Notes: a model not told the origin generated them from the letters alone. Positions 49,612-59,546 are shown, numbered from the stretch's first letter. The stretch: DNA of 64,000 bases from Micromonospora matsumotoense (GCF_900091525.1 NZ_FMCU01000002.1:62001-126000), one strand, 5' to 3'. Numbers and translations: made by a program.

Positions 49612-50838
49612 ATGACCCACACCGGTAGCCCCCGGCCGGCCGTCGAGACCCGGACCAGCACCCCGACCGCCGTGCTGGACGTGGTGGTCCCGGTCTACAA
49701 CGAGGAGGTCGATCTCGGCCCCTGCGTACGCCGGCTGCACGACCATCTCAGCACGCACTTCCCCTACCCGTTCCGGATCACCGTGGCGGACAACGCCAGC
49801 GTCGACGGCACCCTCGCGGTGGCCGAGGCGCTCGCCGTCGACCTGCCACACGTCGAGGTACGCCACCTGACCGCGAAGGGCCGGGGGCGCGCGCTGCGGG
49901 TCGCCTGGTCGGCCTCGGAGGCCCCGGTGCTGGCGTACATGGACGTGGACCTGTCGACCGACCTGGCGGCGTTGTTGCCGCTGGTCGCACCGCTCATCTC
50001 CGGCCACTCGGACCTGGCCATCGGCACCCGGCTGGCCCGTACCTCCCGGGTGGTGCGGGGCACCAAGCGGGAGGTGATCTCCCGGGCCTACAACCTGTTG
50101 CTGCGGGGCACCCTCGCGGCCCGGTTCTCCGACGCGCAGTGCGGCTTCAAGGCGATCCGGGCCGACGTGGCCCGGGAGTTGCTGCCGTTGGTGCAGGACA
50201 CCGGCTGGTTCTTCGACACCGAGTTGCTGGTGCTCGCTCAGCGGGCCGGACTGCGCATCCACGAGGTGCCGGTGGACTGGGTCGACGACCCGGACAGCCG
50301 GGTGGACATCGTGGCCACCGCCCTGGCCGACCTGCGCGGGATCGGCCGGCTGGGCCGGGCGTTGGTCACCGGGGCGCTGCCGTTGGCCGCGCTGCGCGCC
50401 CAGTGGGGTCGGGCGCCGCTGGCCGCCCCACCGGCGCGGGTGCCGGTCGGGCTGCCCGGCCAGTTGGCCCGGTTCGCCCTGGTGGGGGTGGTCAGCACCG
50501 TGGCGTACCTGATGCTGTTCGTGGCGACCCGGGGGGTGCTCGGCGCGCAGCCGGCCAACCTGCTGGCGCTGCTGGTGACCGCGGTGGGCAACACCGCGGC
50601 GAACCGGCGGCTCACCTTCGGCATCACCGGTCGCCGGGCGGCCGGGCGGCACCACCTCCAGGGGCTGCTCGCCTTCGCCCTCGGGCTGGCGTTGACCAGT
50701 GGTTCGCTCGCCGCCCTGCACGCCGTCGGCACCCCGTCGCGGCCGGTCGAACTGGTGGTGCTGGTGGCGGCGAACCTGGCCGCGACGGCGCTGCGCTTCC
50801 TGCTGCTCCGGCTCGCGATGCACCACCGCCGGAGCTGA
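49612..50838 (+). CDS. Bifunctional GT2 glycosyltransferase / GtrA-family membrane protein
   Basis: 408 aa, 3 nt after the GT39 gene. N-terminal dolichol-phosphate-mannose-synthase-like GT2 (~20-265): VVVPVYNEEVDL, YMDVDLSTDL, QCGFKAIRAD and FFDTELLVLA. The C-terminal GtrA domain (~280-405) has four hydrophobic helices (RFALVGVVSTVAYLMLFVAT). It probably makes and flips a polyprenyl-phosphate sugar used by the upstream GT39 enzyme. Confidence 0.93.
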   Translation: MTHTGSPRPAVETRTSTPTAVLDVVVPVYNEEVDLGPCVRRLHDHLSTHFPYPFRITVADNASVDGTLAVAEALAVDLPHVEVRHLTAKGRGRALRVAWSASEAPVLAYMDVDLSTDLAALLPLVAPLISGHSDLAIGTRLARTSRVVRGTKREVISRAYNLLLRGTLAARFSDAQCGFKAIRADVARELLPLVQDTGWFFDTELLVLAQRAGLRIHEVPVDWVDDPDSRVDIVATALADLRGIGRLGRALVTGALPLAALRAQWGRAPLAAPPARVPVGLPGQLARFALVGVVSTVAYLMLFVATRGVLGAQPANLLALLVTAVGNTAANRRLTFGITGRRAAGRHHLQGLLAFALGLALTSGSLAALHAVGTPSRPVELVVLVAANLAATALRFLLLRLAMHHRRS

Positions 50839-50919
50839 CCCGGCGGGCGGCGTCCGGCGGGCGGTGGCGCGGCCCGCCGGAACAGACGGCCCGGCCGGCG
50901 GTACGCCGCCGGTCGGGCC

Positions 50920-51939
50920 CTACCGGCCGGTCGCGGCGTCCGGGGAGAAGTCGGCGGTGGTCGCCCGCACGACCAGTTCCGGGGCCAGCCGCACCGACGT
51001 GGTGCTGCCCGAGCCGAGCAGGGTGAGCAGCGCGTGCAGGGCCTGCGAGCCCATGTCCCGCAGCGGGGTGCGGATCGAGGTGAGCGGCACCAGGAGTTGG
51101 GCGTCCACGTCGATGTCGTTGTAGCCGACCACCGCCACCTGCCGACCGACCCGCAGGCCGTGGTCGCGCAGGGTGCCCATCGCCCCGATCGCGGCGAAGT
51201 CGTTGACCGCGAAGACGCCGTCCGGTTGACCGGTGGCCAGCAGTCGGGCCATCGCCGAGGCCCCACCGGCGACGTCGAAGGTGGACGGCACCACCCACCG
51301 GGGGTCGACCGGGACGCCCCGGGCCTTCGCCGCGGCGAGGAAACCCGCGACCCGGTCGGCGGAGGTGCTGGCGTGGTCGGGGCCGGCGATCACCGCCGGC
51401 CGGCGGCACCCCACGTCGATCAGGTGCTCGGCGGCGAGCCGACCACCGAGGCGGTCCCGGCCGGTCACCGACGGAAAACCCCGCGAGGCCCGGCTGACCA
51501 GCACGAACGGCACCCGGTCGGCGGCCAGCCGGGCCAGCATCGGGTCGTTGCGCCGGGCGTCGCCGATGATCAGCCCGTCCACCCGTTCCCCGATCAACCG
51601 CTGGATGCGCAGCGCCCGCGCCTCGTCGTCGTCCCAGCTGCTGCTCACCACCGCCTGGTAACCCGCGGCGGCAGCGGCGGCGTCGATGCCCTCGAAGACG
51701 GTGGCCAGCACGATGTCGGTGATCCGGGGGACCAGCACGCCGATCACCCCGGTCTTGCCGCTGCGCAGGCTGGCCGCCCACCGGTCCCGGTGGAACCCCA
51801 ACTGCTTGGCGGCGTCCACGATCCGGGTCGCGGTCGCCGGGCTGACCCGTACGTCGTCGCCGCGCAGCACCCGGGAGACCGTGGAGACGTGCACACCGGT
51901 GAGGCTGGCGACATCGCGCAACGTCACCCGTTTGTTCAC
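50920..51939 (-). CDS. LacI-family regulator, last gene of the catabolic operon
   Basis: 339 aa. LacI helix-turn-helix VTLRDVASLTGVHVSTVSRVL, hinge AAKQLGFHRDRWAASL, then a sugar-binding-like sensor domain. It lies 39 nt downstream of the SDR gene on the same strand, so it is probably the distal gene of the operon running from 60520 and a candidate for autoregulation through the palindrome at 60534-60553. Confidence 0.93.
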   Translation of the reverse strand: MNKRVTLRDVASLTGVHVSTVSRVLRGDDVRVSPATATRIVDAAKQLGFHRDRWAASLRSGKTGVIGVLVPRITDIVLATVFEGIDAAAAAAGYQAVVSSSWDDDEARALRIQRLIGERVDGLIIGDARRNDPMLARLAADRVPFVLVSRASRGFPSVTGRDRLGGRLAAEHLIDVGCRRPAVIAGPDHASTSADRVAGFLAAAKARGVPVDPRWVVPSTFDVAGGASAMARLLATGQPDGVFAVNDFAAIGAMGTLRDHGLRVGRQVAVVGYNDIDVDAQLLVPLTSIRTPLRDMGSQALHALLTLLGSGSTTSVRLAPELVVRATTADFSPDAATGR

Positions 51940-51978
51940 TGTGCCTCCCGTGCCGCACCCGCATCCGTACCCGGCAAC

Positions 51979-52641
51979 CTAGCTGAGATGACTGCCCCCG
52001 TTCACATCGAAGGTCATGCCGGTGACCGTGGCGCAGGAGTCGGAGAGCAGGAACAGCACGATGTCGGCGATCTCCTGCGCCGAGGAGACCCGGCCCAACG
52101 GCATCCGGGCCCGCAGTCCCGCCTTCTGTTCGGCGGTGAGCCGGTCGTGCATCGGGGTGGCCACCGGGCCGGGCGCGACGGCGTTGACCCGTACCCGCTG
52201 CGGTCCGAAGTCGACAGCCAGGTGCCGCATCAGGCCGAGCACCCCGGCCTTCGCCGCCGCGTACGCCGTACCCGACAGCCGGGTGCCGCCGTCGCGGGCG
52301 TTGAGGCTGCTCATCAGCACCAGCGACCCGCCGCCGGCCGCCGCCATCCGGGGCACCACGGCCTGGCTGACGACGAACGCGGCGGTGAGGTTGTTGCGCA
52401 GCGTGCGGTCCCACTCGGCGAGGCTGGTCTGCGCGATGCCACCGGCGCTGACCACCCCGGCCAGGTGGGCCACCCGGCGCGGGGTGCCGATCGCGTCGAC
52501 GAACTCGCCCACCGCGACCGGGTCGGCGGCGTCCACGCCGGTGGAGACGTCCAGCACGTGCACCGTCTCGCCCCGGGCCCGGGCGGCGGCGACCACCGCC
52601 GCGCCGATGCCACTGGCCCCGCCGGTCACCAACAGGCTCAC
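51979..52641 (-). CDS. Short-chain dehydrogenase/reductase
   Basis: 220 aa from a GTG that overlaps the aldolase stop (GTGA). NAD motif LLVTGGASGIGAAVV, Ser near LVLMSSLNARDG, catalytic YAAAK (YxxxK) and PGPVATPM. Slightly short for a classical SDR (~250) because the segment after the first strand is compact. It likely oxidises or reduces a hydroxyl/keto intermediate of the pathway. Confidence 0.92.
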   Translation of the reverse strand: MSLLVTGGASGIGAAVVAAARARGETVHVLDVSTGVDAADPVAVGEFVDAIGTPRRVAHLAGVVSAGGIAQTSLAEWDRTLRNNLTAAFVVSQAVVPRMAAAGGGSLVLMSSLNARDGGTRLSGTAYAAAKAGVLGLMRHLAVDFGPQRVRVNAVAPGPVATPMHDRLTAEQKAGLRARMPLGRVSSAQEIADIVLFLLSDSCATVTGMTFDVNGGSHLS

Positions 52642-53420
52642 GGCGTACCGCCGAGGATCTCCTCGCGGGCCCGGCGGTAGGCGTCGGAGAGCAGCATCTC
52701 CGGCTGGGAGTAGACGACGAAGCGCACCCCCCGGTCGATCCACCGACGGGCCTCCTCGGCGGAGTAGGCCAGCATGCCGGCGACCCGTCCGGCCGCGACG
52801 ACCTGCTCGACGAACGCGACGGCGTGCTTCTCCACCTCGGGGTGGGTGGGCTGGTAGCCCAGGCCCAGCTTGACCGACAGGTCGGCCCGGCCGAGCATCA
52901 GCACGTCGAGGTCGGCGGCGAGGATGTCGTCCAGATTGGCCAGTCCGGTGGGGGTCTCGACCAGGGCGACGACTGTGGTGTTCTGCCCGGCCCAGGTCAG
53001 GTAGCGGTCGAAGTCGCCCCGGGCGGTGCCGTGCCCGGCGGCCCGCGCCGCCGAGCACAGCGTCCGGTCGCCGACCGGCGGGTAGTGGGTCAGCCGGGCC
53101 GCCTCGGCGGCCTGTGCGCCGGTCTCCACCAGCGGCAGCACGACTCCGCCGGCGCCGCTGTCCAGGGACCAGAGCAGGTCCTTCTCCTCGATGCGGCGCA
53201 GCCGGACCAGCGGGGTGGTCCCCGCCGCGCCGGCCGCCCGGACCATCGCCAGCACGCTCTGCTCGTCGGCTGCGGCGTGCTCGGTGTCCACGACCACGAA
53301 GTCGTAGCCGAGGGCGCCGAGGATCTCGCCGATCGCCGGTTCCTGGAGCAGGGTCAGGCTGCCCAGGGCGACGCCACCGTCGCGCAGCACCTCGGCCAGC
53401 CGGCTCGGACGGGGATACAT
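52638..53420 (-). CDS. HpcH/HpaI-family aldolase
   Basis: 260 aa. Family features: DFVVVDTEHAAADEQSVLAM (metal-site region), VRLRRIEEKDLLWSLDSGAGGVVLPLVE, and VALVETPTGLANLDDILA. These class II aldolases cleave 2-keto-3-deoxy or 4-hydroxy-2-oxo acids to pyruvate and an aldehyde. Its start overlaps the binding-protein stop by 1 nt. Confidence 0.92.
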   Translation of the reverse strand: MYPRPSRLAEVLRDGGVALGSLTLLQEPAIGEILGALGYDFVVVDTEHAAADEQSVLAMVRAAGAAGTTPLVRLRRIEEKDLLWSLDSGAGGVVLPLVETGAQAAEAARLTHYPPVGDRTLCSAARAAGHGTARGDFDRYLTWAGQNTTVVALVETPTGLANLDDILAADLDVLMLGRADLSVKLGLGYQPTHPEVEKHAVAFVEQVVAAGRVAGMLAYSAEEARRWIDRGVRFVVYSQPEMLLSDAYRRAREEILGGTP

Positions 53421-54499
53421 CAGGACTCCAGCTTCTGCACGCCGCCGCAGTCGCGGTTCACCGGCACCTCGCCGACGATCTTGAGCGCGGCGTCGACGAC
53501 CGAACCGTCGTGCCAGTCACCGACCTCCGGCAGCTTTTCGATGATCTTGTTGTCGAGCAGCCACTTGCCGTCCTCGGCGGCCACCGTGGCGGTGTCCACC
53601 CGACCGTTCGGGTCCATGTACGGCCACTGGTCGGTGCCGTACAGCTTGCTGATCGTCGCCGCCGGGACCTTGGTCCGCTCCGCCACGATCTTGATCACGT
53701 CGTCCTTGTTGGCCGGGTCCTGGTAGTAGCGCACGCCCTCCAGCCAGCCGGCCATCCACCGGGCCGCCACGTCGGACCGCTTGCTGATGAAGTCCTGCGA
53801 CATGGTGATCAGGCCCTGCTCCTGGTTGGGCGCGACCTCGTTCATCGCCAGCACCCGCTTGGCCTGCCCGTCCGTGATGAGCTGGTACGCCAGCGGCTGC
53901 ACCACGAAGCCGGCGTCCACCGCACCGCTCTTGAGCGCGTTGGCGGTGTCCGGGTAGCTCAGGGTGACGATCTGCGCCAGGTCGGACTGCTTCAGCCCGA
54001 CCTCACCCAGCGCCCGGTCCAGCCAGTACTCGGTGGTCGAACCCTTGGCCAGGATCGCGACCTTCTTGCCCTTGAGGTCGGCCACGCTCTTCAGCCCGCC
54101 GTCGAAGGACTGGGTCCGGGCCAGCAGGAGGTTGTCCGACGCGCACCGGTACTGCTGCCGGTCGGCGACCGCCCGCACCCGCAGGCCCTGGTTGACCGCG
54201 TTGAACAGCGCCCCACCGGTGCCCGGGATGTTCACGTCCAGCTTGCCCTGGCCCTGCACCGCCAGCCGGGAGTAGATGTCGGCGTTGCTGAACTCCACCT
54301 CGACCTGGTGCTTGCCGAAGAAGCCCTTCGCGTCGGCCACCATCATCGGGGCCAGCGAGAGGATCTCCAGCGAGTTGACAGTCACCTTGTCGGTGCCGCC
54401 GGCACCCTTCGACTCCGCGTCGTCACCGCACGCCGCGGTGCCGAGCAGCAGGCTCGCCCCCAACAACGCGGCGATGACGCCCTTTTTCTTGATTGTCAT
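53420..54499 (-). CDS. ABC transporter substrate-binding lipoprotein (NMT1/THI5/SsuA type)
   Basis: 359 aa. Lipoprotein signal MTIKKKGVIAALLGASLLL ending at Cys24 (TAAC). Mature domain of the NMT1/SsuA kind: VNSLEILSLAPMMVADAKGF, VADLKGKKVAILAKGSTTEY and SYPDTANALKSGAVDAGFVV. Relatives bind pyrimidines, sulfonates, nitrate or small aromatic acids. Four-nt overlap with the permease gene. Confidence 0.93.
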   Translation of the reverse strand: MTIKKKGVIAALLGASLLLGTAACGDDAESKGAGGTDKVTVNSLEILSLAPMMVADAKGFFGKHQVEVEFSNADIYSRLAVQGQGKLDVNIPGTGGALFNAVNQGLRVRAVADRQQYRCASDNLLLARTQSFDGGLKSVADLKGKKVAILAKGSTTEYWLDRALGEVGLKQSDLAQIVTLSYPDTANALKSGAVDAGFVVQPLAYQLITDGQAKRVLAMNEVAPNQEQGLITMSQDFISKRSDVAARWMAGWLEGVRYYQDPANKDDVIKIVAERTKVPAATISKLYGTDQWPYMDPNGRVDTATVAAEDGKWLLDNKIIEKLPEVGDWHDGSVVDAALKIVGEVPVNRDCGGVQKLES

Positions 54500-55356
54500 G
54501 ATTGGCCCTCCGTCCAGCTGAAGAAGCGCCGCTGCACCCGCAGCGTCACCGTGGTGAGGAAAAAGCCCATCGCCGCGATCACCGCGAGCGTGGCGTACAT
54601 GTTGTCGATCTGATAGATCTGCCAGTACCGCCAGGTCATCGACCCGACGCCGTCACTGGCGGCGAGGAACTCACCGGCGATGGTGCCCAGCAGGGCCAGT
54701 CCGGCGGCCAGCCGGATACCGGCGAAGATGGACGGCAGCGCGCCCGGCAGCACGATCTTCCACAGGATCTGCTGCCGACCGGCGCCCAGGTTGCGGGCCA
54801 TCTGGATCAGCCGCTCGTCGACCTGGAGCACCCCGGACATCGCGTTCACCACGGCCGGGAAGAACGAGATGATGCCGGCGAGCACCACGATCGGCCGTCC
54901 GCCGGTGCCGAAGATGACCAGCAACAGCGGCAGGATCGCCACCACCGGGATCGGGTACGTGATGGCGATCAACGGGTCGATCAGCACCCGGACCCAGCGG
55001 GACCGCCCCATCGCGATGCCCAGCAGCGTCGCCGGGATCACGCCGAGCAGGAAGCCGAGCAGAATCCGCTGCGCGGTGATCCCGACGTTCGGCAGCAGTT
55101 CCCCGGAGGAGAAGAGGTCGACCAGGGCCTGCACGCACTCCGACGGGGCCGGGAAGAAGGTCTTGTCGATCAGTCCGGCCATGCTGCCGGCCTGCCACAG
55201 CGCCAGCACCACGACCACCGGGACCATGCTGCCCAGCCCGCTGCTGAGCAGCTTGAAGCCGCGGCCGGGCGGGCGTTCCGCGCGGGGGTCCACCGCGTAG
55301 CGGACCACGGGTTCGTCGGCCGCCCGCTCCTGGGTCGGCACGCTCTGCTCGCTCAT
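54496..55356 (-). CDS. ABC transporter permease
   Basis: 286 aa with about six transmembrane helices and the BPD permease loop EAA-like motif ARNLGAGRQQILWKIVLPGALPSI-type near 205-225. SsuC/TauC class. ATGA overlaps on both sides with the ATPase and binding-protein genes. Confidence 0.93.
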   Translation of the reverse strand: MSEQSVPTQERAADEPVVRYAVDPRAERPPGRGFKLLSSGLGSMVPVVVVLALWQAGSMAGLIDKTFFPAPSECVQALVDLFSSGELLPNVGITAQRILLGFLLGVIPATLLGIAMGRSRWVRVLIDPLIAITYPIPVVAILPLLLVIFGTGGRPIVVLAGIISFFPAVVNAMSGVLQVDERLIQMARNLGAGRQQILWKIVLPGALPSIFAGIRLAAGLALLGTIAGEFLAASDGVGSMTWRYWQIYQIDNMYATLAVIAAMGFFLTTVTLRVQRRFFSWTEGQS

Positions 55357-56144
55357 CGGTCCCCCTTCGCTTCCGCCCACTCGGCCGCCAGGGTGGCGTC
55401 CCGCAACTGCCCCCACAGGTGGCGCTTCAGCTCGGTGAAGCGCGGGTCCAACTCGACGTCGCGGGTACGCGGCCGGGGGAACGGCACCCGGATCTCCTCG
55501 ACCACCCGGGTCGGCCGGGGGCCGAGCACGATGATCCGGTCGGCCAGCAGCAGCGCCTCCTCGATGCTGTGCGTGATGAACAGGACCGTCTTGCGGTGCC
55601 GGGACCAGACCTGGAGCAGCTCGTCCTGCAACAGGGTCCGGGTCTGGGCGTCCACCGCCGCGAACGGCTCGTCCATCAGCAGGACCTCGGGGTCGCTGGC
55701 CAGCGCGCGGGCGATCCCGGCCCGCTGGCGCATCCCGCCGGACAGCTCGTGCGGCTTGTTGTCGGCGAACGCCTCGATGCCCATCATCGCCAGGTGTTCC
55801 CGGGCGACCTCCCGCCGCCGGCCGGCGGGCACCCCGCGCAGCTCCAGCCCGAAGCCGACGTTGTCCACGATGGACCGCCACGGGATCAGCGCGTAGTCCT
55901 GCCAGACGATCGAGGTGAGCGGCCCGGCGGCGCTGCGCTCGCCGACGAACCGGATCTCCCCGTCGTCCGGCCGGCGCAGCCCGCCGAGCAGGCCGAGCAG
56001 CGTCGACTTGCCGCATCCGCTCGGCCCGATCACGCAGACGAACTCCTGCGCCTCGATCGTGGTGCTGAGGCTGCCGACCACCGACAGTCGGCTCCCGTCG
56101 GCCCGGGGATAGCCCTTGGCCACGTTGTCGATCTCGATGCGCAT
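55353..56144 (-). CDS. ABC transporter ATP-binding protein
   Basis: 263 aa from the ATG eight nt after GGAGGG (a GTG two codons upstream would overlap the deacetylase). Walker A GPSGCGKST, signature LSGGMRQRAGIARAL, Walker B VLLMDEPFAAVD, H-loop ITHS. SsuB/TauB class, energising the permease encoded next. Confidence 0.95.
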   Translation of the reverse strand: MRIEIDNVAKGYPRADGSRLSVVGSLSTTIEAQEFVCVIGPSGCGKSTLLGLLGGLRRPDDGEIRFVGERSAAGPLTSIVWQDYALIPWRSIVDNVGFGLELRGVPAGRRREVAREHLAMMGIEAFADNKPHELSGGMRQRAGIARALASDPEVLLMDEPFAAVDAQTRTLLQDELLQVWSRHRKTVLFITHSIEEALLLADRIIVLGPRPTRVVEEIRVPFPRPRTRDVELDPRFTELKRHLWGQLRDATLAAEWAEAKGDR

Positions 56145-56146
56145 GG

Positions 56147-57085
56147 TCACTGCCCTCCGTGGGCCGGCAGGTCGGAGTAGTGGTGGTGCCACCAGTCGGC
56201 GATGTCGCGCCGCCGGGCGAACCAGACGCCGGGCAGGTCCTGCGCCCAGGCGATCAGGTCGCGCAGCGCGGAGGCCCGACCGGCCTGACCGATCAGTCGG
56301 GCGTGCAGCCCGATCGAGATCATCTTGGGTGAGGTCTCGCCCTCCTCCCACAGGTACTCGATGCCCCGCCGGCAGTTCTCGAAGAAGTCGGTCGGGTTGC
56401 CGTAGCCGGGGCTGAAGGCGAACCGGCCGTCGTTGTAGGTGTGCGTGTACGGCAGCACCAGGTGCCGCTGCCCCGCCACCTGCACCCAGTACGGCAGGTC
56501 GTCGTTGTAGGCGTTCGAGTCGTAGCGGAAGCCGCCCTCCTCGACCAGCAGCCGACGCGTGCGGTCCGACGGGGCGTACCGGGAGTACCAGCCGACCGGG
56601 CGTTCCCCGCACAGCTCGGTGATCGTCGCCACCGCCTGACGGATCTCCGCGCGCTCCTCGTCCTCGGTCATCCCGGAGGGCTCCCGCCAGCGCAGGCCGT
56701 GCGAGCAGATCTCGTGCCCCGCCTCGACGAACGCCTTGGTCAGCGGCCGGTTGCGGGCCAGCGCCTCGGCGCAGCCGTACACGGTCACCGGGGTCTGCGT
56801 GCGGTCGAACAGCCGTAGCAGCCGCCACGCCCCGGCCCGGCTGCCGTACTCGTAGACCGACTCCTGGGACAGGTCCCGGTGTTCCGCGCTGGTCGGCGTG
56901 TAGGAGATCTCGCCGACCCACTCGTTGACGCTGTCGCCGTCGAGGAGGCTGTGCTCGGCCCCCTCCTCGTAGTTGAGGCACAGGCTCACCGCCACCCGGG
57001 CGCCACCGGGCCACTCGACGCGGGGCAGGTCCGCGCCGTAGCCGATGAAGTCCCGCGCGGTGCCGGGTTCGACTCTGATCACCAT
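56147..57085 (-). CDS. PuuE-like polysaccharide-deacetylase-family protein
   Basis: 312 aa. NodB-type fold with VAVSLCLNYEEGAEHSLLDGD at the N-terminus, EICSHGLRWREP and GWYSRYAPSDRTRRLLVEEGG, the arrangement seen in PuuE allantoinases and related cyclic-amide or N-acyl hydrolases rather than in peptidoglycan deacetylases (no signal peptide). It probably hydrolyses a C-N bond of the operon's substrate. Overlaps the MmgE/PrpD gene end by 7 nt. Confidence 0.9.
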   Translation of the reverse strand: MVIRVEPGTARDFIGYGADLPRVEWPGGARVAVSLCLNYEEGAEHSLLDGDSVNEWVGEISYTPTSAEHRDLSQESVYEYGSRAGAWRLLRLFDRTQTPVTVYGCAEALARNRPLTKAFVEAGHEICSHGLRWREPSGMTEDEERAEIRQAVATITELCGERPVGWYSRYAPSDRTRRLLVEEGGFRYDSNAYNDDLPYWVQVAGQRHLVLPYTHTYNDGRFAFSPGYGNPTDFFENCRRGIEYLWEEGETSPKMISIGLHARLIGQAGRASALRDLIAWAQDLPGVWFARRRDIADWWHHHYSDLPAHGGQ

Positions 57086-58518
57086 GACGTCATGTCCTTT
57101 CTGCCGGATGGGCCGGGCCCAGCGGGAACCGGCGGCGGGCCGCCGTTCGGATTCGGTGCCCCACCCCGGACCAGCGCGGTGAGGTCTCGCAGTCGGGTCG
57201 CCCCGGGTGCCCGGGTCAGCCCGTACAGCAGCTCTGCCGCCCCGGCCGGTGTCCCCGGGGTGCGCAGCAGCGCGGCGTCCACGGCCGCCAACTCGTCGGC
57301 CGTCATCGGGTCCTCCCGGTCGCCGTGGTGGAAGCGGGCCCGCCCGGCCAGCCGTGCCCCGCTGCGCGTGGTCACCTCCACCACCGCCGGTCGGCCCGCC
57401 GGATACCCCTGGTCCAGACCAGGGTCGTGGCGTACGGTCACCCGCTCGGCGAGCCGGGCGGCGCGGGCCCGCCGGTCGTCCGCCGGCGCGTCCGGGGCAC
57501 CCGGGTCCGTGCCGAGCAGCCCGCAGGCCACCACCCACGGGATGCTGAACTGGCGGGCCAGCCGGCTGACCGGACGACGCTGCGCCAGCAGGGACGCGCC
57601 CGCGTAGGTGTCCACGGTCACCGTCGCCACCTCGTCGGCCGGCAGGTCCCGGGCCATCGCGCGGGCCACCGTCCACCCGGTCAGGGCGTGCGCGCAGACC
57701 CCCACCGGCTTGAAGTAGGCGTCCGGCAGCAGCGGTCGGGCCTGCAACGCGCCATCCGCCCCCGCCCCGTCAGGCGTGGTCTGGTGGGCGGTCCGGCCGA
57801 GGTGGGGCAGCGCCGGATCGGTGGCCGGGAACCCGGCGGCGGCGAGTCGGGCGACGGTCACGCCGTGGGCGGTGCCGAGGGCGGGCAGCAGGTAGTGGGC
57901 GGCCCGGCCCCGGCGGGTGTCGGCCTCCGGCCCGGCCAGCGCCACGGTCAGCGCCAGGTTCACCGTGTCTGTCACCCCGGCGGCGTCCTGACCGGCGACG
58001 ATCCCGGCGGCGGCGGCCGCCGCGCCGGTGCCCCACCCACCGTGCGGGTGCACCCCGGGGCGGGGCGCTCCCAGCAGCAGACCGAGCCGGGCACCCACCT
58101 CCCAGCCGACCGCCAGCGCCCGCAGGAACACCCGCAGGCTCCGGTCGTCGGCCTCGGCGGTGGCCAGCGCGGCGGCGTACGCGTGCAGCCCCGGGTGGCC
58201 CCGGGACTCGCGCAGGCCCTCGTCGCACTGGCTGACGGTGATCGCCGCCGCCGTCGCCGCCGCCGCCCGCGCCGGCTGGTCGGTCCCGCCCGGGGCGGCC
58301 AGCAGGGTGCAACGGCCGTCCGGGTCACCGGCGGTGTCCAGCCCGGCGGGCAGGTGCCCGCGTGCCGCGACGGCGTTGGCGGTCAGCCGGGTCGCCACCT
58401 GCCGGACCAGCACCTGACCGGGGCCGGTGGCCAGCAGCGCGTCGGCGGCCTGCACCGCGCCGGCGACGAGCGCGGGCAGCACGTCGTCCCGGGCGTCGCT
58501 GCGCCGGTGACCGGTCAC
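57079..58518 (-). CDS. MmgE/PrpD-family protein
   Basis: 479 aa from a GTG overlapping the dehydrogenase stop. All-helical N-terminal half with ALAVGWEVGARLGLLLG and HPHGGWGTGAAAAAAGIVAG, then DAYFKPVGVCAHALTGWTVA, typical of the MmgE/PrpD fold (2-methylcitrate dehydratase, aconitate decarboxylase, iminodisuccinate epimerase). The specific reaction cannot be assigned. The extreme C-terminus is a Pro/Gly tail. Confidence 0.9.
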   Translation of the reverse strand: MTGHRRSDARDDVLPALVAGAVQAADALLATGPGQVLVRQVATRLTANAVAARGHLPAGLDTAGDPDGRCTLLAAPGGTDQPARAAAATAAAITVSQCDEGLRESRGHPGLHAYAAALATAEADDRSLRVFLRALAVGWEVGARLGLLLGAPRPGVHPHGGWGTGAAAAAAGIVAGQDAAGVTDTVNLALTVALAGPEADTRRGRAAHYLLPALGTAHGVTVARLAAAGFPATDPALPHLGRTAHQTTPDGAGADGALQARPLLPDAYFKPVGVCAHALTGWTVARAMARDLPADEVATVTVDTYAGASLLAQRRPVSRLARQFSIPWVVACGLLGTDPGAPDAPADDRRARAARLAERVTVRHDPGLDQGYPAGRPAVVEVTTRSGARLAGRARFHHGDREDPMTADELAAVDAALLRTPGTPAGAAELLYGLTRAPGATRLRDLTALVRGGAPNPNGGPPPVPAGPGPSGRKDMTSW

Positions 58519-59546
58519 GGCGTGATCACCTGCTTGCCGAGGACCCGCCGGTCGGCGAGCGCCTGGTGGGCCCGTCCGGCGTCGGCCAGCGCGAGGACCG
58601 CGTCGACCCGGGGGGTGAGCTGTCCCGCCGCGACCAGGCCCAGCACCCGGGCGATCTCGTCGGGGCGCTGGCTGCGCGACCCGCGCAGCTCGTACTCGTT
58701 GCGGAAGGTCTCGATGAGGTCGAGGTGCGGGTGCTCCCCGGCGTGGCCGCCGCCGACGATCAGCCGACCGGTGGGGGCGAGGGTGCCCAGGGCGGCCTCG
58801 AAGACGTCGCCGCCGACGTGTTCGACGATCACGTCGAAGCCGGCGCCCCCGGTGATCTCCCGGGCCTCGGCGGCCCAGTCGGGATCGCGGGTGCTCAGCA
58901 CCGCGTCCGCGCCGAGGGAGGCGACGAAGTCGGCCTTCGTGGGGTCGCCGATCAGGCCGACCACCCGGGCGCCGCCGAGCTTGGCGAGCTGGACCACCGC
59001 GTGCCCGAGTCCACCGGCGGCGCCCGGGGCGAGGACCCATTCGCCGGGCGCGAGCCGGCCGATGGAGTACAGGGTGCGCCAGGCGGTGCCGAAGGAGATC
59101 GGGGTGGAGGCGGCGACCACCGGGTCGAGGTCGCCGATGTCCAGCAGGCCGCGCGCCGGGGCCACCGCGTGCCGGGCGTAGCCGCCCCACCGGGTGATGC
59201 CGGGCATGTCGGCGTTCGGGCAGAGGTTGGCGCGCCCGCCCAGGCAGCGGGGACAGGCCCCGCAGGGCGTGTTGGGCAGCACCAGGACGCGGTCGCCCGC
59301 GGCCCGGTCGGTGACCCGGGAACCGAGCCGCTCCACCACCCCGACGACCTCACGGCCGAGCACGTGCGGCAGCCGCAGCGGCATCCGGGACACCCCGCTG
59401 CGCAGGTCGGCGTCGAGGTGGTTGACGGCGACGGCGAGCACCCGCAGCACTACCTCGTCCGGGCCGGGCTCGGGCAGGTCGACCTCGGTGAGGGTGAGCG
59501 TCTCGGGGCCGCCGTACCCGTTCATGGTCACTGCTTCGGTCTTCAC
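58515..59546 (-). CDS. Zinc-dependent alcohol dehydrogenase (MDR family)
   Basis: 343 aa from a GTG. GroES-like part with PHVLGREVVGVVE and four structural-zinc Cys in CGACPRCLGGRANLC; nucleotide domain with GAAGGLGHAVVQLAKLGGARV. It likely acts on an alcohol/aldehyde intermediate. GTGA overlap with the asparaginase-like gene. Confidence 0.92.
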   Translation of the reverse strand: MKTEAVTMNGYGGPETLTLTEVDLPEPGPDEVVLRVLAVAVNHLDADLRSGVSRMPLRLPHVLGREVVGVVERLGSRVTDRAAGDRVLVLPNTPCGACPRCLGGRANLCPNADMPGITRWGGYARHAVAPARGLLDIGDLDPVVAASTPISFGTAWRTLYSIGRLAPGEWVLAPGAAGGLGHAVVQLAKLGGARVVGLIGDPTKADFVASLGADAVLSTRDPDWAAEAREITGGAGFDVIVEHVGGDVFEAALGTLAPTGRLIVGGGHAGEHPHLDLIETFRNEYELRGSRSQRPDEIARVLGLVAAGQLTPRVDAVLALADAGRAHQALADRRVLGKQVITP